Source: CAVPTL01 sp963729195
Lineage (GTDB): Bacteria > Actinomycetota > Thermoleophilia > Gaiellales > JAICJC01
DNA: 64,000 nucleotides
Direction of reading: 5' to 3'
Assembly (NCBI GenBank): GCA_963729195.1
Contig: CAVSNF010000025.1
Span: forward strand, 248,001-312,000
This document shows positions 1 through 17,934 of the stretch, in pieces. The position numbers and the translations under genes are program-made. Every line of letters begins with the position of its first letter. Within the stretch, counting starts at the first letter, position 1. The notes under the pieces are model-generated. The model did not search any database and was not told where the DNA came from. It saw only the letters and a list, made by a program, of their open reading frames with translations.

Positions 1-443
1 CCGCGATCGTGCCAGTCGGCCACCAGCTCGGCCGCCTGCTTGGTCTTGGGCGCCTTGAAGGCAGCTCCGTCGAGCGCCGCCAACGTGCCTCCGGCAGCAT
101 GCGCCGAGAGGGCGATTTGCAGGGCTTTTTGATGCGCCTTGCGATTCACCTTGCCGGTGTAGTTGCGCGGGCTGGGGCCGAACACCACGCCACCGCCGGT
201 CCACTGCGGTGCGCGCGTGGTACCGGCGCGCGCTCGGCCGGTGCCCTTCTGGCGCCACGGCTTGGAACGACCGCCGGCAACCATGCCGCGGGTCTTGGTG
301 GCGTGCGTGCCCTGACGGCGGGCGGCCAGCTCTGCGCGCACGACCTCGTGCACCAGACTGTCGTTGCGCTCGGCTCCGAAGGTGCCCGGGTCGAGCTTGG
401 CCTTGGTGGTGGCGCCCAGTACGGGTGCGTTCAGCGCGGCCAT
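1..443 (-). CDS. rplD: 50S ribosomal protein L4, partial
   Basis: N-terminal about 147 residues of L4; the gene leaves the window at the left edge. L4 binds 23S rRNA near the polypeptide exit tunnel. The protein begins MAALNAPVLGATT and carries the conserved loop KTRGMVAGGRSKPWRQKGTG followed by RAGTTRAPQWTGGG, the part that reaches into the tunnel. The ATG overlaps the rplC stop by one base (TGATG), so translation is probably coupled. It is the most distal gene seen of the rpsJ-rplC-rplD (S10) operon. The C-terminal globular half cannot be judged. Confidence 0.95.
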   Translation of the reverse strand, partial: MAALNAPVLGATTKAKLDPGTFGAERNDSLVHEVVRAELAARRQGTHATKTRGMVAGGRSKPWRQKGTGRARAGTTRAPQWTGGGVVFGPSPRNYTGKVNRKAHQKALQIALSAHAAGGTLAALDGAAFKAPKTKQAAELVADWHDR

Positions 444-1076
444 CAGGAGTCACTCCGGATCTCGACCACGCCGCCGATCGCGCCGGGGACAGCGCCCTTG
501 ATCAGCAGCAGATTCTTCTCGGCGTCGACCTCGACCACCGACAGGCCCCGCTGGGTGACGCGCTCAGCTGCCCATGTGGCCCGCCATCTTCATGCCCTTG
601 AACACCCGCGCGGGATACGCCGCGGCACCAATCGATCCGGGAGCACGCACGTTGTGCGAGCCGTGCGACACGGGGCCGCGATGGAAGCGGTGGCGCTTGA
701 TCGTGCCGGCAAAGCCCTTGCCTTTGGACGTCCCCGACACCTTGACCTTGTCGCCGACCTCGAAGGCCTCGACCGTCACGCTCTCGCCGACGGCGAATCC
801 CTCGACCCCGCGCAACTCGACCAGATGCTTGTGCGGGCCGACGCCCGCGGTCGCCAGGTGGCCGATCTCGGGCTTGGTGAGCTTGCGCGGCTTGACCTCG
901 CCATAGGCGATCTGAACGGCGGTGTACCCGTCGACATCCTGGGTACGCACGGCCGCGACCGGGCACGGCCCCGCCTCGATCACCGTGACGGGAGTCACAC
1001 GACCGGATTCCTCATCGAAGAGCTGGGTCATCCCGAGCTTGGTACCGATGATGCCTTTTGAAGCAAACTGGGCCAT
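443..1076 (-). CDS. rplC: 50S ribosomal protein L3 (one frameshift)
   Basis: L3 organises the 3' end of 23S rRNA. The start is the ATG of MAQFASKGIIGTKLGM, four bases after rpsJ. The frame is good through FHRGPVSHGSHNVRAPGSIG and KGMKMAGHMG, then hits TGA near 566. Reading on in the neighbouring frame recovers the expected tail ERVTQRGLSVVEVDAEKN through VVEIRSDS and a stop that overlaps the rplD start. L3 is essential and both halves are intact, so a one-base indel at about 566 is almost certainly a sequence error. Restored length is about 210 residues, normal for bacterial L3. Confidence 0.93.
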
Positions 1077-1080
1077 CGCG

Positions 1081-1389
1081 CTACAGCTTGATCTCGATGT
1101 CGACACCGGCCGGCAGATCGAGCCGCATCAGCGAATCGACCGTCTTGGGTGTCGGTTGGTGGATATCGATCAGCCGCTTGTGAGTGCGGATCTCGAAGTG
1201 CTCACGTGAGTCCTTGTCCTTGAAGGGACCGCGAATCACGCAGTACACGTTCTTTTCGGTAGGGAGAGGCACAGGGCCCGACACCGAAGCGCCGGACCGC
1301 TGGGCCGTCTCCACGATCGAGCGAGCCGACAGGTCGACCTGAGTATGGTCGTAGCCTTTCAGGCGTATGCGGATCTTTTGAGCTGCCAC
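1081..1389 (-). CDS. rpsJ: 30S ribosomal protein S10
   Basis: S10, 102 residues, component of the 30S head and, as NusE, a partner in antitermination complexes. Recognised from MAAQKIRIRLKGYDHTQVD, the loop SVSGPVPLPTEKNVYCV and HFEIRTHKRLIDI. Length matches the family (about 101-105). It follows tuf by 34 bases on the same strand and leads rplC-rplD, the usual junction of the str and S10 operons. No separate promoter is obvious in the short gap. Confidence 0.98.
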   Translation of the reverse strand: MAAQKIRIRLKGYDHTQVDLSARSIVETAQRSGASVSGPVPLPTEKNVYCVIRGPFKDKDSREHFEIRTHKRLIDIHQPTPKTVDSLMRLDLPAGVDIEIKL

Positions 1390-1423
1390 GATTTCAGTCG
1401 TTCCCGTCGATCGTTTACGAGGT

Positions 1424-2614
<1,191 letters not shown>

Positions 2615-2625
2615 TCGGGTCTCCT

Positions 2626-4734
2626 TTAGCCCTGTGCTTCCGTCAGCTTTTCTGCGATTGAGTGCGGCACTTCTGCGTAGTGAAGGAACTGCATCGTATA
2701 GGTGGCTCGCCCCTGGCTCATGGTGCGAACGTCAGTGGCGTAACCGAACATCTCCGCCAGCGGCACACGGGCTCGAATCACCTGTGCGTTGCCGCGTGGC
2801 TCCATGCCTTCGATCTGTCCTCGGCGCGAGTTGATGTTGCCGATGACGTCGCCCATGTACTCCTCGGGGGTGACCACTTCGACCGACATGATCGGCTCCA
2901 GCAGTACCGGTTTGGCGCGCTTTGCGGCCTCTTTGAAGGCCATTGAGCCGGCGATCTTGAACGCCATCTCGGAGGAGTCGACGTCGTGGTAGGAACCGTC
3001 CACCAGCTGCACCTTGGCGTCGACCACCGGGAAGCCCGAGAGCACACCGGCGTTCATCGCCTCTTGGATGCCGGCGTCCACCGAGTTGATGTACTCGCGG
3101 GGGATGGCGCCGCCCACGATCTTGTTTTCGAACTCGTACCCGCCGCCCTGCTCGTTCGGCTCCAGGTTGATGACCGCGTGGCCGTACTGGCCGCGACCGC
3201 CGGTCTGGCGCACGAACTTGCCGTGGATGCCGGTGACGGCGTTTCGAATCGTCTCGCGATAGGCCACCTGGGGGCGACCGACGTTGGCGTCGACCTTGAA
3301 CTCGCGCATCAGCCGATCGACGATGATCTCGAGGTGCAGCTCGCCCATGCCGGCGATGATCGTCTGGCCGGTCTCCTCGTTGGTGCGCACGCGGAAGGTG
3401 GGATCCTCCTCGGCGAGGCGCTGGAGGGCGGTGGTGAGCTTGTCCTGGTCGGCCTTGGTCTTGGGCTCGACGGCCACGTCGATCACCGGGTCGGGGAAGT
3501 CGATCGACTCCAGCAACACCGGATGGTTGGGATCACACAGCGTGTCGCCGGTGGTGGTCTGCTTCAGGCCGACGGCCGCGGCGATCGCGCCGGCGCCGAT
3601 CTGCTCGACGTCCTCGCGGTGGTTTGCATGCATCTCGAGCAGCCGGCCGACGCGCTCCTTGCGGCCGGTCGATGCGTTCAGCAGGTATGAGCCGGAGCCC
3701 AGCTTGCCGGAGTACACGCGGAAATAGGTGAGCTTGCCGACGAACGGGTCGGACATGACCTTGAAGGCCAGCGCCGAGAACGGCTCGCTGAGGTCGGCCT
3801 TGCGGGTGACATCGTGCCCGTCGGAGGGGTCGGTGGCGACCACCGGCTTCACGTCCAGCGGCGAAGGCAGATAGTCGATGACCGCGTCCAGCAACGGCTG
3901 CACGCCCTTGTTCTTGAAGGCAGAGCCGAGCAGCACCGGCGTGATGGTGTTGTCGAGCGTGGCCGCGCGGATGGCAGCGCGCAGCTGCGCCTCCTCGACC
4001 GGCTCGTCCTCGAGGAAGGCCACCATGATCTCTTCGTCGTGGTCGGCGACGGCCTCGATCATGGCGTGGCGACAGGCCTCGGCCTGCTCGCGCAGCTCCG
4101 CGGGGATCTCGTCCTCTTCCCATGACTGACCGAGCGGATCGACGTAGCGGATGCCCTTCATCGTGACCAGGTCGACGTGGCCCATGAACTGATCCTCGGC
4201 GCCGATCGGAATCTGCAGCGGCACGGCGTTTGCACCCAGCCGGTCGACCATGGTCGCGACCGCGTTGAAGAAGTCGGCGCCGGTGCGGTCCATCTTGTTG
4301 ATGAACGCGATCCGCGGCACCTCATACTTGTCGGCCTGGCGCCAGACCGTCTCGGACTGCGGCTGAACGCCGGCAACCGAGTCGAACAGCGCGACCGCGC
4401 CGTCCAAAACGCGCAGGCTGCGCTCGACCTCGACGGTAAAGTCCACGTGCCCGGGAGTGTCGATAATGTTGATGCGAGAATCACGCCAGAAACACGTGGT
4501 GGCAGCCGACGTGATCGTGATGCCACGCTCCTGCTCCTGCACCATCCAGTCCATGGTGGCGGCGCCCTCGTGCACCTCGCCCATCTTGTGGTTGCGGCCG
4601 GTGTAATACAGGATGCGCTCGGTAGTGGTGGTTTTCCCGGCATCGATGTGGGCCATGATGCCGATGTTCCGCACCCGGTCGAGCTCTTCCATCTTGGGCA
4701 CGCGAGTGCCTGACTGTGTTTGGGTGACTGCCAC
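2626..4734 (-). CDS. fusA: Elongation factor G
   Basis: Ribosomal translocase, 702 residues from a GTG start. That start is chosen because it sits 13 bases after the rpsG stop behind GGAGTAGAGG; an open frame continues upstream only into rpsG. G1 AHIDAGKT (about 28-35), DTPGHVDF and NKMD are present, followed by the domain II-V sequence typical of bacterial EF-G (GMGELHLEIIVDRL, GRGQYGHAVINLEP). It overlaps nothing and is intact, unlike several neighbours. Confidence 0.98.
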   Translation of the reverse strand: MAVTQTQSGTRVPKMEELDRVRNIGIMAHIDAGKTTTTERILYYTGRNHKMGEVHEGAATMDWMVQEQERGITITSAATTCFWRDSRINIIDTPGHVDFTVEVERSLRVLDGAVALFDSVAGVQPQSETVWRQADKYEVPRIAFINKMDRTGADFFNAVATMVDRLGANAVPLQIPIGAEDQFMGHVDLVTMKGIRYVDPLGQSWEEDEIPAELREQAEACRHAMIEAVADHDEEIMVAFLEDEPVEEAQLRAAIRAATLDNTITPVLLGSAFKNKGVQPLLDAVIDYLPSPLDVKPVVATDPSDGHDVTRKADLSEPFSALAFKVMSDPFVGKLTYFRVYSGKLGSGSYLLNASTGRKERVGRLLEMHANHREDVEQIGAGAIAAAVGLKQTTTGDTLCDPNHPVLLESIDFPDPVIDVAVEPKTKADQDKLTTALQRLAEEDPTFRVRTNEETGQTIIAGMGELHLEIIVDRLMREFKVDANVGRPQVAYRETIRNAVTGIHGKFVRQTGGRGQYGHAVINLEPNEQGGGYEFENKIVGGAIPREYINSVDAGIQEAMNAGVLSGFPVVDAKVQLVDGSYHDVDSSEMAFKIAGSMAFKEAAKRAKPVLLEPIMSVEVVTPEEYMGDVIGNINSRRGQIEGMEPRGNAQVIRARVPLAEMFGYATDVRTMSQGRATYTMQFLHYAEVPHSIAEKLTEAQG

Positions 4735-4747
4735 GATTCCTCTACTC

Positions 4748-5218
4748 CTACCAGCGATAGTGCGCAAAGGCCTTGTTGGCCTGCGCCATCCGGTACATGT
4801 CGTCCTTTTTCTTGAACGCGCCGCCCTGCTGGTTGGTGGCATCGAGAATCTCACCAGCGAGCTTCTCGAAAGACTCCTTCTCGCGGCGCTGCCGCGCGAA
4901 CTGGATCAACCAGCGCACTGCGAGCGTCCGGGCGCGGCGCTGCGGCACCTCGATCGGCACCTGATAGTTGGCACCGCCAACCCTGCGTGACCGAACCTCG
5001 AGCACCGGGGTGACCGACTTGACCGCACGCTCGAGCACCTCGACAGGGCTCTGGCCGGTCTTCTCGCCAACCGACTCCAATGCGCGGTAGACGATCTGCT
5101 CGGCCGTCGACTTCTTGCCGTCCAGCATCACACGGTTGATCACCTGTGTGACCAGCGTTGAGTCGTACACCGGGTCGCGCAACAGCGAGCGCGGGGTGAT
5201 TTCTGCTCGTCGAGGCAT
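4748..5218 (-). CDS. rpsG: 30S ribosomal protein S7
   Basis: Primary 16S rRNA binder of the 30S head, 156 residues, the normal length. Begins MPRRAEITPRSLLRDP and has the hallmark LMLDGKKSTAEQIVYRAL-type helix and ARTLAVRWLIQFARQRREK. Lies between rpsL (7-base gap) and fusA in the str operon, presumably transcribed from the rpsL promoter. Confidence 0.98.
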   Translation of the reverse strand: MPRRAEITPRSLLRDPVYDSTLVTQVINRVMLDGKKSTAEQIVYRALESVGEKTGQSPVEVLERAVKSVTPVLEVRSRRVGGANYQVPIEVPQRRARTLAVRWLIQFARQRREKESFEKLAGEILDATNQQGGAFKKKDDMYRMAQANKAFAHYRW

Positions 5219-5225
5219 GCTGCGA

Positions 5226-5600
5226 TCAGCCTCCGGCCTTCTTGGCGCCGTACTTGGAGCGCGCCTGGCGACGATCGCCGACGCCGGAGGTATCCAGCGC
5301 CGCTCGAATCACCTTGTACCGCACACCGGGCAGGTCCTTGACGCGGCCGCCACGGATCAGCACCACCGAGTGCTCCTGCAGGTTGTGGCCGATGCCGGGG
5401 ATGTACGCCGTCACTTCCATGTTGTTGGTGAGGCGGACGCGGCAGACCTTGCGCAGGGCTGAGTTCGGCTTCTTGGGCGTGATCGTGTAGACACGCGTGC
5501 AGACACCCCGCTTTTGGGGTGCACCGCGCAGGGCGGGCGTCTTGGTCTTTGTGGACGCCTTTACCCGGGGCTTGCGGACGAGCTGATTAATCGTGGGCAT
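5226..5600 (-). CDS. rpsL: 30S ribosomal protein S12
   Basis: S12 sits at the decoding centre; 124 residues. MPTINQLVRKPR starts the protein, and the two loops known from streptomycin resistance are TPKKPNSALRK and GRVKDLPGVRYK. The lysines normally found in sensitive strains are present, so no resistance change is apparent. It is the first gene of the str operon, divergent from the GH9 gene. Confidence 0.98.
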   Translation of the reverse strand: MPTINQLVRKPRVKASTKTKTPALRGAPQKRGVCTRVYTITPKKPNSALRKVCRVRLTNNMEVTAYIPGIGHNLQEHSVVLIRGGRVKDLPGVRYKVIRAALDTSGVGDRRQARSKYGAKKAGG

Positions 5601-5666
5601 ACGGTTTTCGAGAACTCTCTGTTAGGACGCAGAAAGACACGGGCCGGGTTCCGGCCGCGACGGGGA

Positions 5667-5694
5667 ACTCTATCACGGCGCAAGAGCCGTGCAA
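5667..5694 (-). promoter_or_regulatory. Probable sigma-70 promoter of the str operon
   Basis: On the minus strand TTGCAC and TAGAGT are separated by 16 bases, about 65 bases before the rpsL ATG. This is a vegetative-type promoter in the expected place; the spacer is one base short of ideal. The GH9 gene on the other strand starts about 30 bases away, so the two promoters must be back to back. Confidence 0.6.
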
Positions 5695-5726
5695 GCCACA
5701 CCGGAAAGGCTCTAGGCTCTGTCGGG

Positions 5727-7644
5727 ATGAGGCCCGCGCTGGTGTCCACAACTGCCCTGCTCACGGCCATATTTGTGGTTGGTGGACAGGCTCTCGCGGC
5801 TGCCTCGGGGCCGCGGGCGGTGGTGCGGGTAAATCAGGTCGGATATCGCCCCGGGGACGCCAAACGGGCGGTGCTGATGTCCACGGTGTCCGAGGCCGGC
5901 GCCCGGTTTGCGGTGGTGAACGCGGCCGGGAAGACGATCTTGCGGGGTCGGGTCGGGGCGGCGCTGCCGGCCTGGAGCGGCCGCTATCGGTTCGCGCGGG
6001 CGATCGACTTCAGCGCAGCGCGCGCCGTCGGCGGCGCCCATATCGTGGTCACCGGCCCGGCGGCCGCGGCTTCACCACGGTTTCGGATCGGGACGAACGC
6101 CCTGCTCTACGCACCGCTGGTGCGAAACGCGGTGCGGTTCTACCAGTCCCAGCGGGACGGGCCGAACGTGATCGGAAGCGTGCTCGACCGGCAACCCTCC
6201 CACGCTAACGACGCGCACGCGGCGATCACCGGCGCGCCGGTGTACCGGTACGACTCGCTCACCGGCGACCCGCCGCTCTTGGGCGGGACGCACGACGTCT
6301 CCGGCGGGTGGTTCGACGCGGGCGACTACATCAAGCTGGTGCACACGACGAGCTACACCGAGGCGGTGCTGCTGACGGCAGTTCGGGAGCATCCCCAGAA
6401 GCTCTCCCAGCCGAATCGGAATCTGCGAGCCGAGGCCCGCTTCGGGCTGGACTGGCTCAACAAGATGTGGGACGACTCCACTGGCACGCTCTACTACCAG
6501 GTCGGAATCGGCGATGGCAACGGCTGCGGATCGATCTGCGGCGACCACGACATCTGGCGGCTGCCCCAGGTTGACGATACCTACGCGGGCAGCGACCCGC
6601 GGTTCAAGTACATCCGAAACCGCCCGGCGTTTCGGGCCGGCGCCGCCGGGCAGCTTGTCAGTCCCAACCTGGCGGGGCGGCTGGCCGCTGACTTTGCGCT
6701 CTGCTATCAGGTCTACCGCGACAGTAACCCCAGCTTCGCCGCCGACTGCCTGCGCTCGGCCGAGCACGTGTTCGGCCTGGCGCGCACCTCGGGGATCCGC
6801 CGGCTGCGCACCGCCTCGCCGTATGACTACTACCCGGAGACGCAGTGGCGCGACGATCTCGAGTACGGGGCGGCGGAGCTGACGCTCGCGCTGCAGGCTG
6901 GGAATCTCCCAAGCGGCCTGGCCCACACCGACCCCATGTACTACCTGCGGCGGGCGAGCCATTGGGCGCAGCGGTACATGGCCTCCTCCGATCAGGACTC
7001 GCTGAACCTGTACGACGTGTCGGGAATCGCCCACGGGGAGCTGGCCGACGCGATTGTCGCCGCCGGGCATCCCGCCGGGTTGGAGACGACGCGGGCAGCG
7101 CTGATCCGAAACCTGCGGTCAAAGTTGGCTGCGGGTGTCGCGACGTCAGCGTCCGACCCGTTCGGCTTCGGCGTCCAGTACGGCACGTGGGACGAGACGC
7201 CGCACGCGCTCGGGTACGCGTACGAGGCCGGTGAGTACGACCGGCTCACCCACACCAACACCTACCAGGCCTTCGGCCGCCGTCAGGTGGATTGGGTGCT
7301 GGGCCGAAACGCGTGGGGATCGTCGTTCGTGGTCGGCGCCGGGCGGGTGTTCCCCAAGTGCATGCAGAGCCAGATCGCGAATCTGTCGGGCTCGCTCAAC
7401 GGCCATGCCGCCGCTGCAACTGGGAGCGACCGTCGACGGCCCCAACCCCGCCGACGTCTTCACCGACCTGGGGTTACCCGGCGGAGCGCACAGCTGCCCG
7501 GCGGGAGGCGCCAACCGCTTCCGCCCGTTCGACGCCCGCGGCGCCCGCTACATGGACGACGCGCGGGCCTGGCCGAGCGTCGAGCCGACGCTCGACTACA
7601 CGGCCCTGGGCGTGCTGCTCTTCGCAGACCGCGCGCTGGGGTGA
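5727..7644 (+). CDS. Glycoside hydrolase family 9 (endoglucanase-like), secreted, one frameshift
   Basis: Secreted beta-glucanase of the cellulase D type. The start ATG gives a signal peptide (MRPALVSTTALLTAIFVVGG, then QALAAASG). Next comes the Ig-like N-terminal domain (VVRVNQVGYRPGDAKRAVL), then the (alpha/alpha)6 catalytic domain with GGWFDAGDYIKL, which holds the catalytic-base aspartates. Near 7407 the frame slips by one base; the other frame gives PLQLGATVDGPNPADVF and EPTLDYTALGVLLFADRALG, which contains the family's C-terminal catalytic glutamate. Restored length is about 638 residues. The TGA falls inside the palindromic repeat. Exact substrate (cellulose, lichenan or other beta-glucan) cannot be told from sequence. 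Confidence 0.85.
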
Positions 7645-7671
7645 ATAACGGTGCCAGGCACCGTTATTCAC
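7641..7671. repeat. Palindromic repeat copy 1
   Basis: Perfect 31-bp palindrome with arms GTGAATAACGGTGCC around a central A (7656). It supplies the TGA of the GH9 gene on the plus strand and the TAA of the small membrane gene on the minus strand. As RNA it would form a 15-bp hairpin in either direction, so it can act as a bidirectional terminator between these convergent genes. It is the left boundary of the small-protein cassette at 7664-9391. Confidence 0.9.
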
Positions 7672-7861
7672 CGCCTACGCCGGTAGGCCCGATGACCGCC
7701 ATGGCCATAATCGCCGGGACAACACCCCATTCGGCTGAGAATGATCCCCACCCTGTGGCGGCGCTCAACGCCGTCACCACCACCACTCCGGTGACGCCGC
7801 AAGCGGCGCCGATGGCCAAGGCCTCGAGGAGTGTCCGTGGATGCCCCACCAGTCTGCCCAT
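7664..7861 (-). CDS. Small membrane protein (65 aa)
   Basis: Not recognised. The 65-residue product begins MGRLVGHPRTLLEALAIG and has two hydrophobic stretches (about 12-32 and 44-58), so it should span the membrane twice. The ATG lies 11 bases after the stop of the preceding gene; no strong Shine-Dalgarno is visible, so translation may be coupled. The TAA comes from repeat copy 1. It is the last gene of a four-gene minus-strand cassette of one secreted and three membrane proteins. Hydrophobicity and spacing support coding, but it is short. Confidence 0.45.
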   Translation of the reverse strand: MGRLVGHPRTLLEALAIGAACGVTGVVVVTALSAATGWGSFSAEWGVVPAIMAMAVIGPTGVGGE

Positions 7862-7872
7862 TGGCAATCTAG

Positions 7873-8208
7873 CTACCCGGCGTGACCGGTGGTCGAGTTT
7901 CGGAGGGCGTAGCGGATGGACATGCTGGCGCACGTGCCTTGCAGGCCGCCGACCAGCACAACCAGGGCGGCCATGCGCAGATCGAATCCGACGTCCAGTG
8001 GGTGGGTAGCTGTACGAGCAGTGATCGCTCCCATACACACGAGCAGCAACCCCACCGAGAACACGCAGCGCAGTACGTCGCGGACCCTCATCCCACTCAG
8101 GGCTGACCAGGACGCACCGGACACCGAAGTCCGCCGTGAGGTTGTGCCAACTGCCTGGAGGTTCTGCCTGCCTCCCAAAGGAATCTCGAACACGTTCATC
8201 TCCTTCAT
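7873..8208 (-). CDS. Small membrane protein (up to 111 aa)
   Basis: Not recognised. Two predicted membrane helices: VLRCVFSVGLLLVCMGAITA and MAALVVLVGGLQGTCASM. The start is uncertain: ATG at 8208, an in-frame ATG nine bases later directly abutting AAGGAG, or the following GTG, which has AAGGAG at good spacing. It sits 28 bases after the 61-aa gene on the same strand. An immunity or export partner of the secreted protein at 8450-9391 is conceivable, but nothing in the sequence shows it. Confidence 0.5.
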   Translation of the reverse strand: MKEMNVFEIPLGGRQNLQAVGTTSRRTSVSGASWSALSGMRVRDVLRCVFSVGLLLVCMGAITARTATHPLDVGFDLRMAALVVLVGGLQGTCASMSIRYALRNSTTGHAG

Positions 8209-8236
8209 CGTCTCTTAGTACCGGATCTCCGTGAAG

Positions 8237-8422
8237 CTACAGCCCGTCGGCGTGACAGCGCCTCAGGTCGGTCGTCACCAGGAAGGCGAGCCCGAATACG
8301 AGGCCGAATGCGGCATCTCCGTAGTCTGTCGTTCCAAACCACAGCCAGTTGGTCGCGGTCACGATCGCCGTCATTGCCAACGGGACCACGACCCAACGCC
8401 ATTTCGACTCAAGTACATTCAT
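8237..8422 (-). CDS. Small two-helix membrane protein (61 aa)
   Basis: Not recognised. Product begins MNVLESKWRWVVVPLAMTA and has helices at about 9-27 and 36-51 with a charged cytoplasmic-type tail (DLRRCHADGL). GAGGTGG lies six bases or so before the ATG, a good ribosome binding site. Gap to the secreted gene upstream is 27 bases. Same cassette as its neighbours, and local base composition is less GC-rich than the flanking rpoC and GH9 genes. Confidence 0.55.
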   Translation of the reverse strand: MNVLESKWRWVVVPLAMTAIVTATNWLWFGTTDYGDAAFGLVFGLAFLVTTDLRRCHADGL

Positions 8423-8449
8423 GGATCCACCTCGGTGTGCGCTTGGGGA

Positions 8450-9391
8450 CTAGGTGCAACGGCTCGTCCACGCTCGATCGAACTTGCCGCGGTAGGTGAA
8501 GCTCAGGTTCAGGTGACAGTGCGGGTTGAAGTAATGATCGACGTATGTACGAAGACCTGCGACGACGGCGGCAGCGCCTCCAGCACAAATGACAGCGCCA
8601 CCCCCGAGTTCCGTGCACACAGCGGCCCCTACCAGCGCTGCTGCTACGTAGGACATATTCTTGATGGCGATTTGGTCGAGTGGGTAAAGTTCCACTGTGA
8701 CAGTCGTCCAATGGAAGTGGACCGACGGGTCAGCTGTCACGGGGAACGCCGTCTGCGATGTGAAATCAACCACCTGCACCACGGTGGTTCCGTTAACTTC
8801 GAAGTGGGTCGGCACGGAGTTTCCATTCGCATCCGTGGCCCACGGGGCGTCGATCCTCCCGAGTTCACTCCCGGTCGAGTCGAAGAGGACAAGGCTTCCG
8901 TCTGCCTGTTGATCGATCCGAGCGACGTCACCCGATATCGGGAACGCGTACTGTCGAGGTGCCGAGGCATCGTTGATGGATACGAGTGCACGCAGTCCAT
9001 CGGGGATCGCCTGGACGGCGAGATCACTCGCGGCTGTCTGCCCGTCGTAAACGATCGTGCCTCCGACTTTGGTGGCAGATGCGTCGTCGGTGGGGAGTGA
9101 GATGGAGACCGATGTCCCGTCCCCGGACGCAGTTACCGCATCGTCAGAATCCCGGGGAATCTCCAATGTCCCGCTGCCGACCGCAGCCGTGAAGTCATCG
9201 GGGGTCGACGAGACCGGGTTAGCCGCAGCTCCACCCTGGTCCGCAACCGCAGCCGCAGTGTTCTCCTGGATCTCATGGGGACTGAGGCCAGGAGTCTCCG
9301 CCAGCGCCGAACCGGGAACCAATCCAACGAGTCCGATTCCAAGAAGAATCGGCAGTGCAAGGAGCCTCGGGGACGAACAGTTGATAGGCAT
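8450..9391 (-). CDS. Secreted protein with hydrophobic, Cys-containing C-terminal segment
   Basis: 313 residues from the ATG that gives a signal peptide (MPINCSSPRLLALPILLG, cleavage likely after GSALA). The middle is a Ser/Thr/Asp-rich beta-type region ending in AFPVTADPS, a motif I associate with uncharacterised secreted actinobacterial proteins. The last 70 residues change character: a Gly/Ala-rich hydrophobic stretch (SYVAAALVGAAVCTELGGGA) with three of the four mature-region cysteines, then a basic, aromatic tail ending TSRCT. That layout (export, spacer, hydrophobic C-terminal peptide) resembles a precursor of a membrane-active peptide; this is inference. It leads a minus-strand run of three small membrane proteins. 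Confidence 0.6.
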   Translation of the reverse strand: MPINCSSPRLLALPILLGIGLVGLVPGSALAETPGLSPHEIQENTAAAVADQGGAAANPVSSTPDDFTAAVGSGTLEIPRDSDDAVTASGDGTSVSISLPTDDASATKVGGTIVYDGQTAASDLAVQAIPDGLRALVSINDASAPRQYAFPISGDVARIDQQADGSLVLFDSTGSELGRIDAPWATDANGNSVPTHFEVNGTTVVQVVDFTSQTAFPVTADPSVHFHWTTVTVELYPLDQIAIKNMSYVAAALVGAAVCTELGGGAVICAGGAAAVVAGLRTYVDHYFNPHCHLNLSFTYRGKFDRAWTSRCT

Positions 9392-9498
9392 ACCGGTGAC
9401 ACTATCTTCGAGCGTAAATCGCAGCAAGGCCAAAGCGTAACAAGAGTGTGACAAGCTCTGTCAGGCTTGCATTCGCCTCTCCCATGGCGCCGCGCACA

Positions 9499-9535
9499 GG
9501 GGTGAATAACGGTGCCTGGCACCGTTATTCACCCC
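9499..9535. repeat. Palindromic repeat copy 2
   Basis: Perfect 37-bp palindrome centred on T9517, the longest copy in the window: GGG extends the GTGAATAACGGTGCC arm. It lies eight bases past the rpoC stop and 108 bases before the secreted-protein start, so it can terminate rpoBC transcription and bounds the small-protein cassette on its right. Confidence 0.9.
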
Positions 9536-9542
9536 TTGCGTT

Positions 9543-14053
<4,511 letters not shown>

Positions 14054-14126
14054 CGGGGGACTCTCACTTTCCCTGGAATTGTGGTATCAGCAGCTGAGGT
14101 TCTCGATGTCGAGCGGGAGATCGGGG

Positions 14127-17744
<3,618 letters not shown>

Positions 17745-17906
17745 GGCGACGCCTCCCGCGGGGCATAAGTGGGTTAAAAAGGAACGATCCGGACCAACGG
17801 CGCAACCACAAACCCTATCAGGGAGGGCTCATCCTCGCAAATGCGCACGGCTAAATCGGCCGCTTGCGGGAATTTTTTGGTCTTCCGCAGCGACGTGCCT
17901 TCGCCC

Positions 17907-17934
17907 ACTATACCCAGGATGCCCGCCAGGTCAA
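17907..17934 (-). promoter_or_regulatory. Probable sigma-70 promoter of rpoBC
   Basis: TTGACC and TATAGT separated by 16 bases on the minus strand, about 160 bases before the rpoB start. The -35 box overlaps the last codons of the MFS gene. The leader contains a GCGGAA..TTCCCGC inverted repeat around an A-tract that could affect early elongation. An own promoter is what rpoB needs after separation from rplL. Confidence 0.7.
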
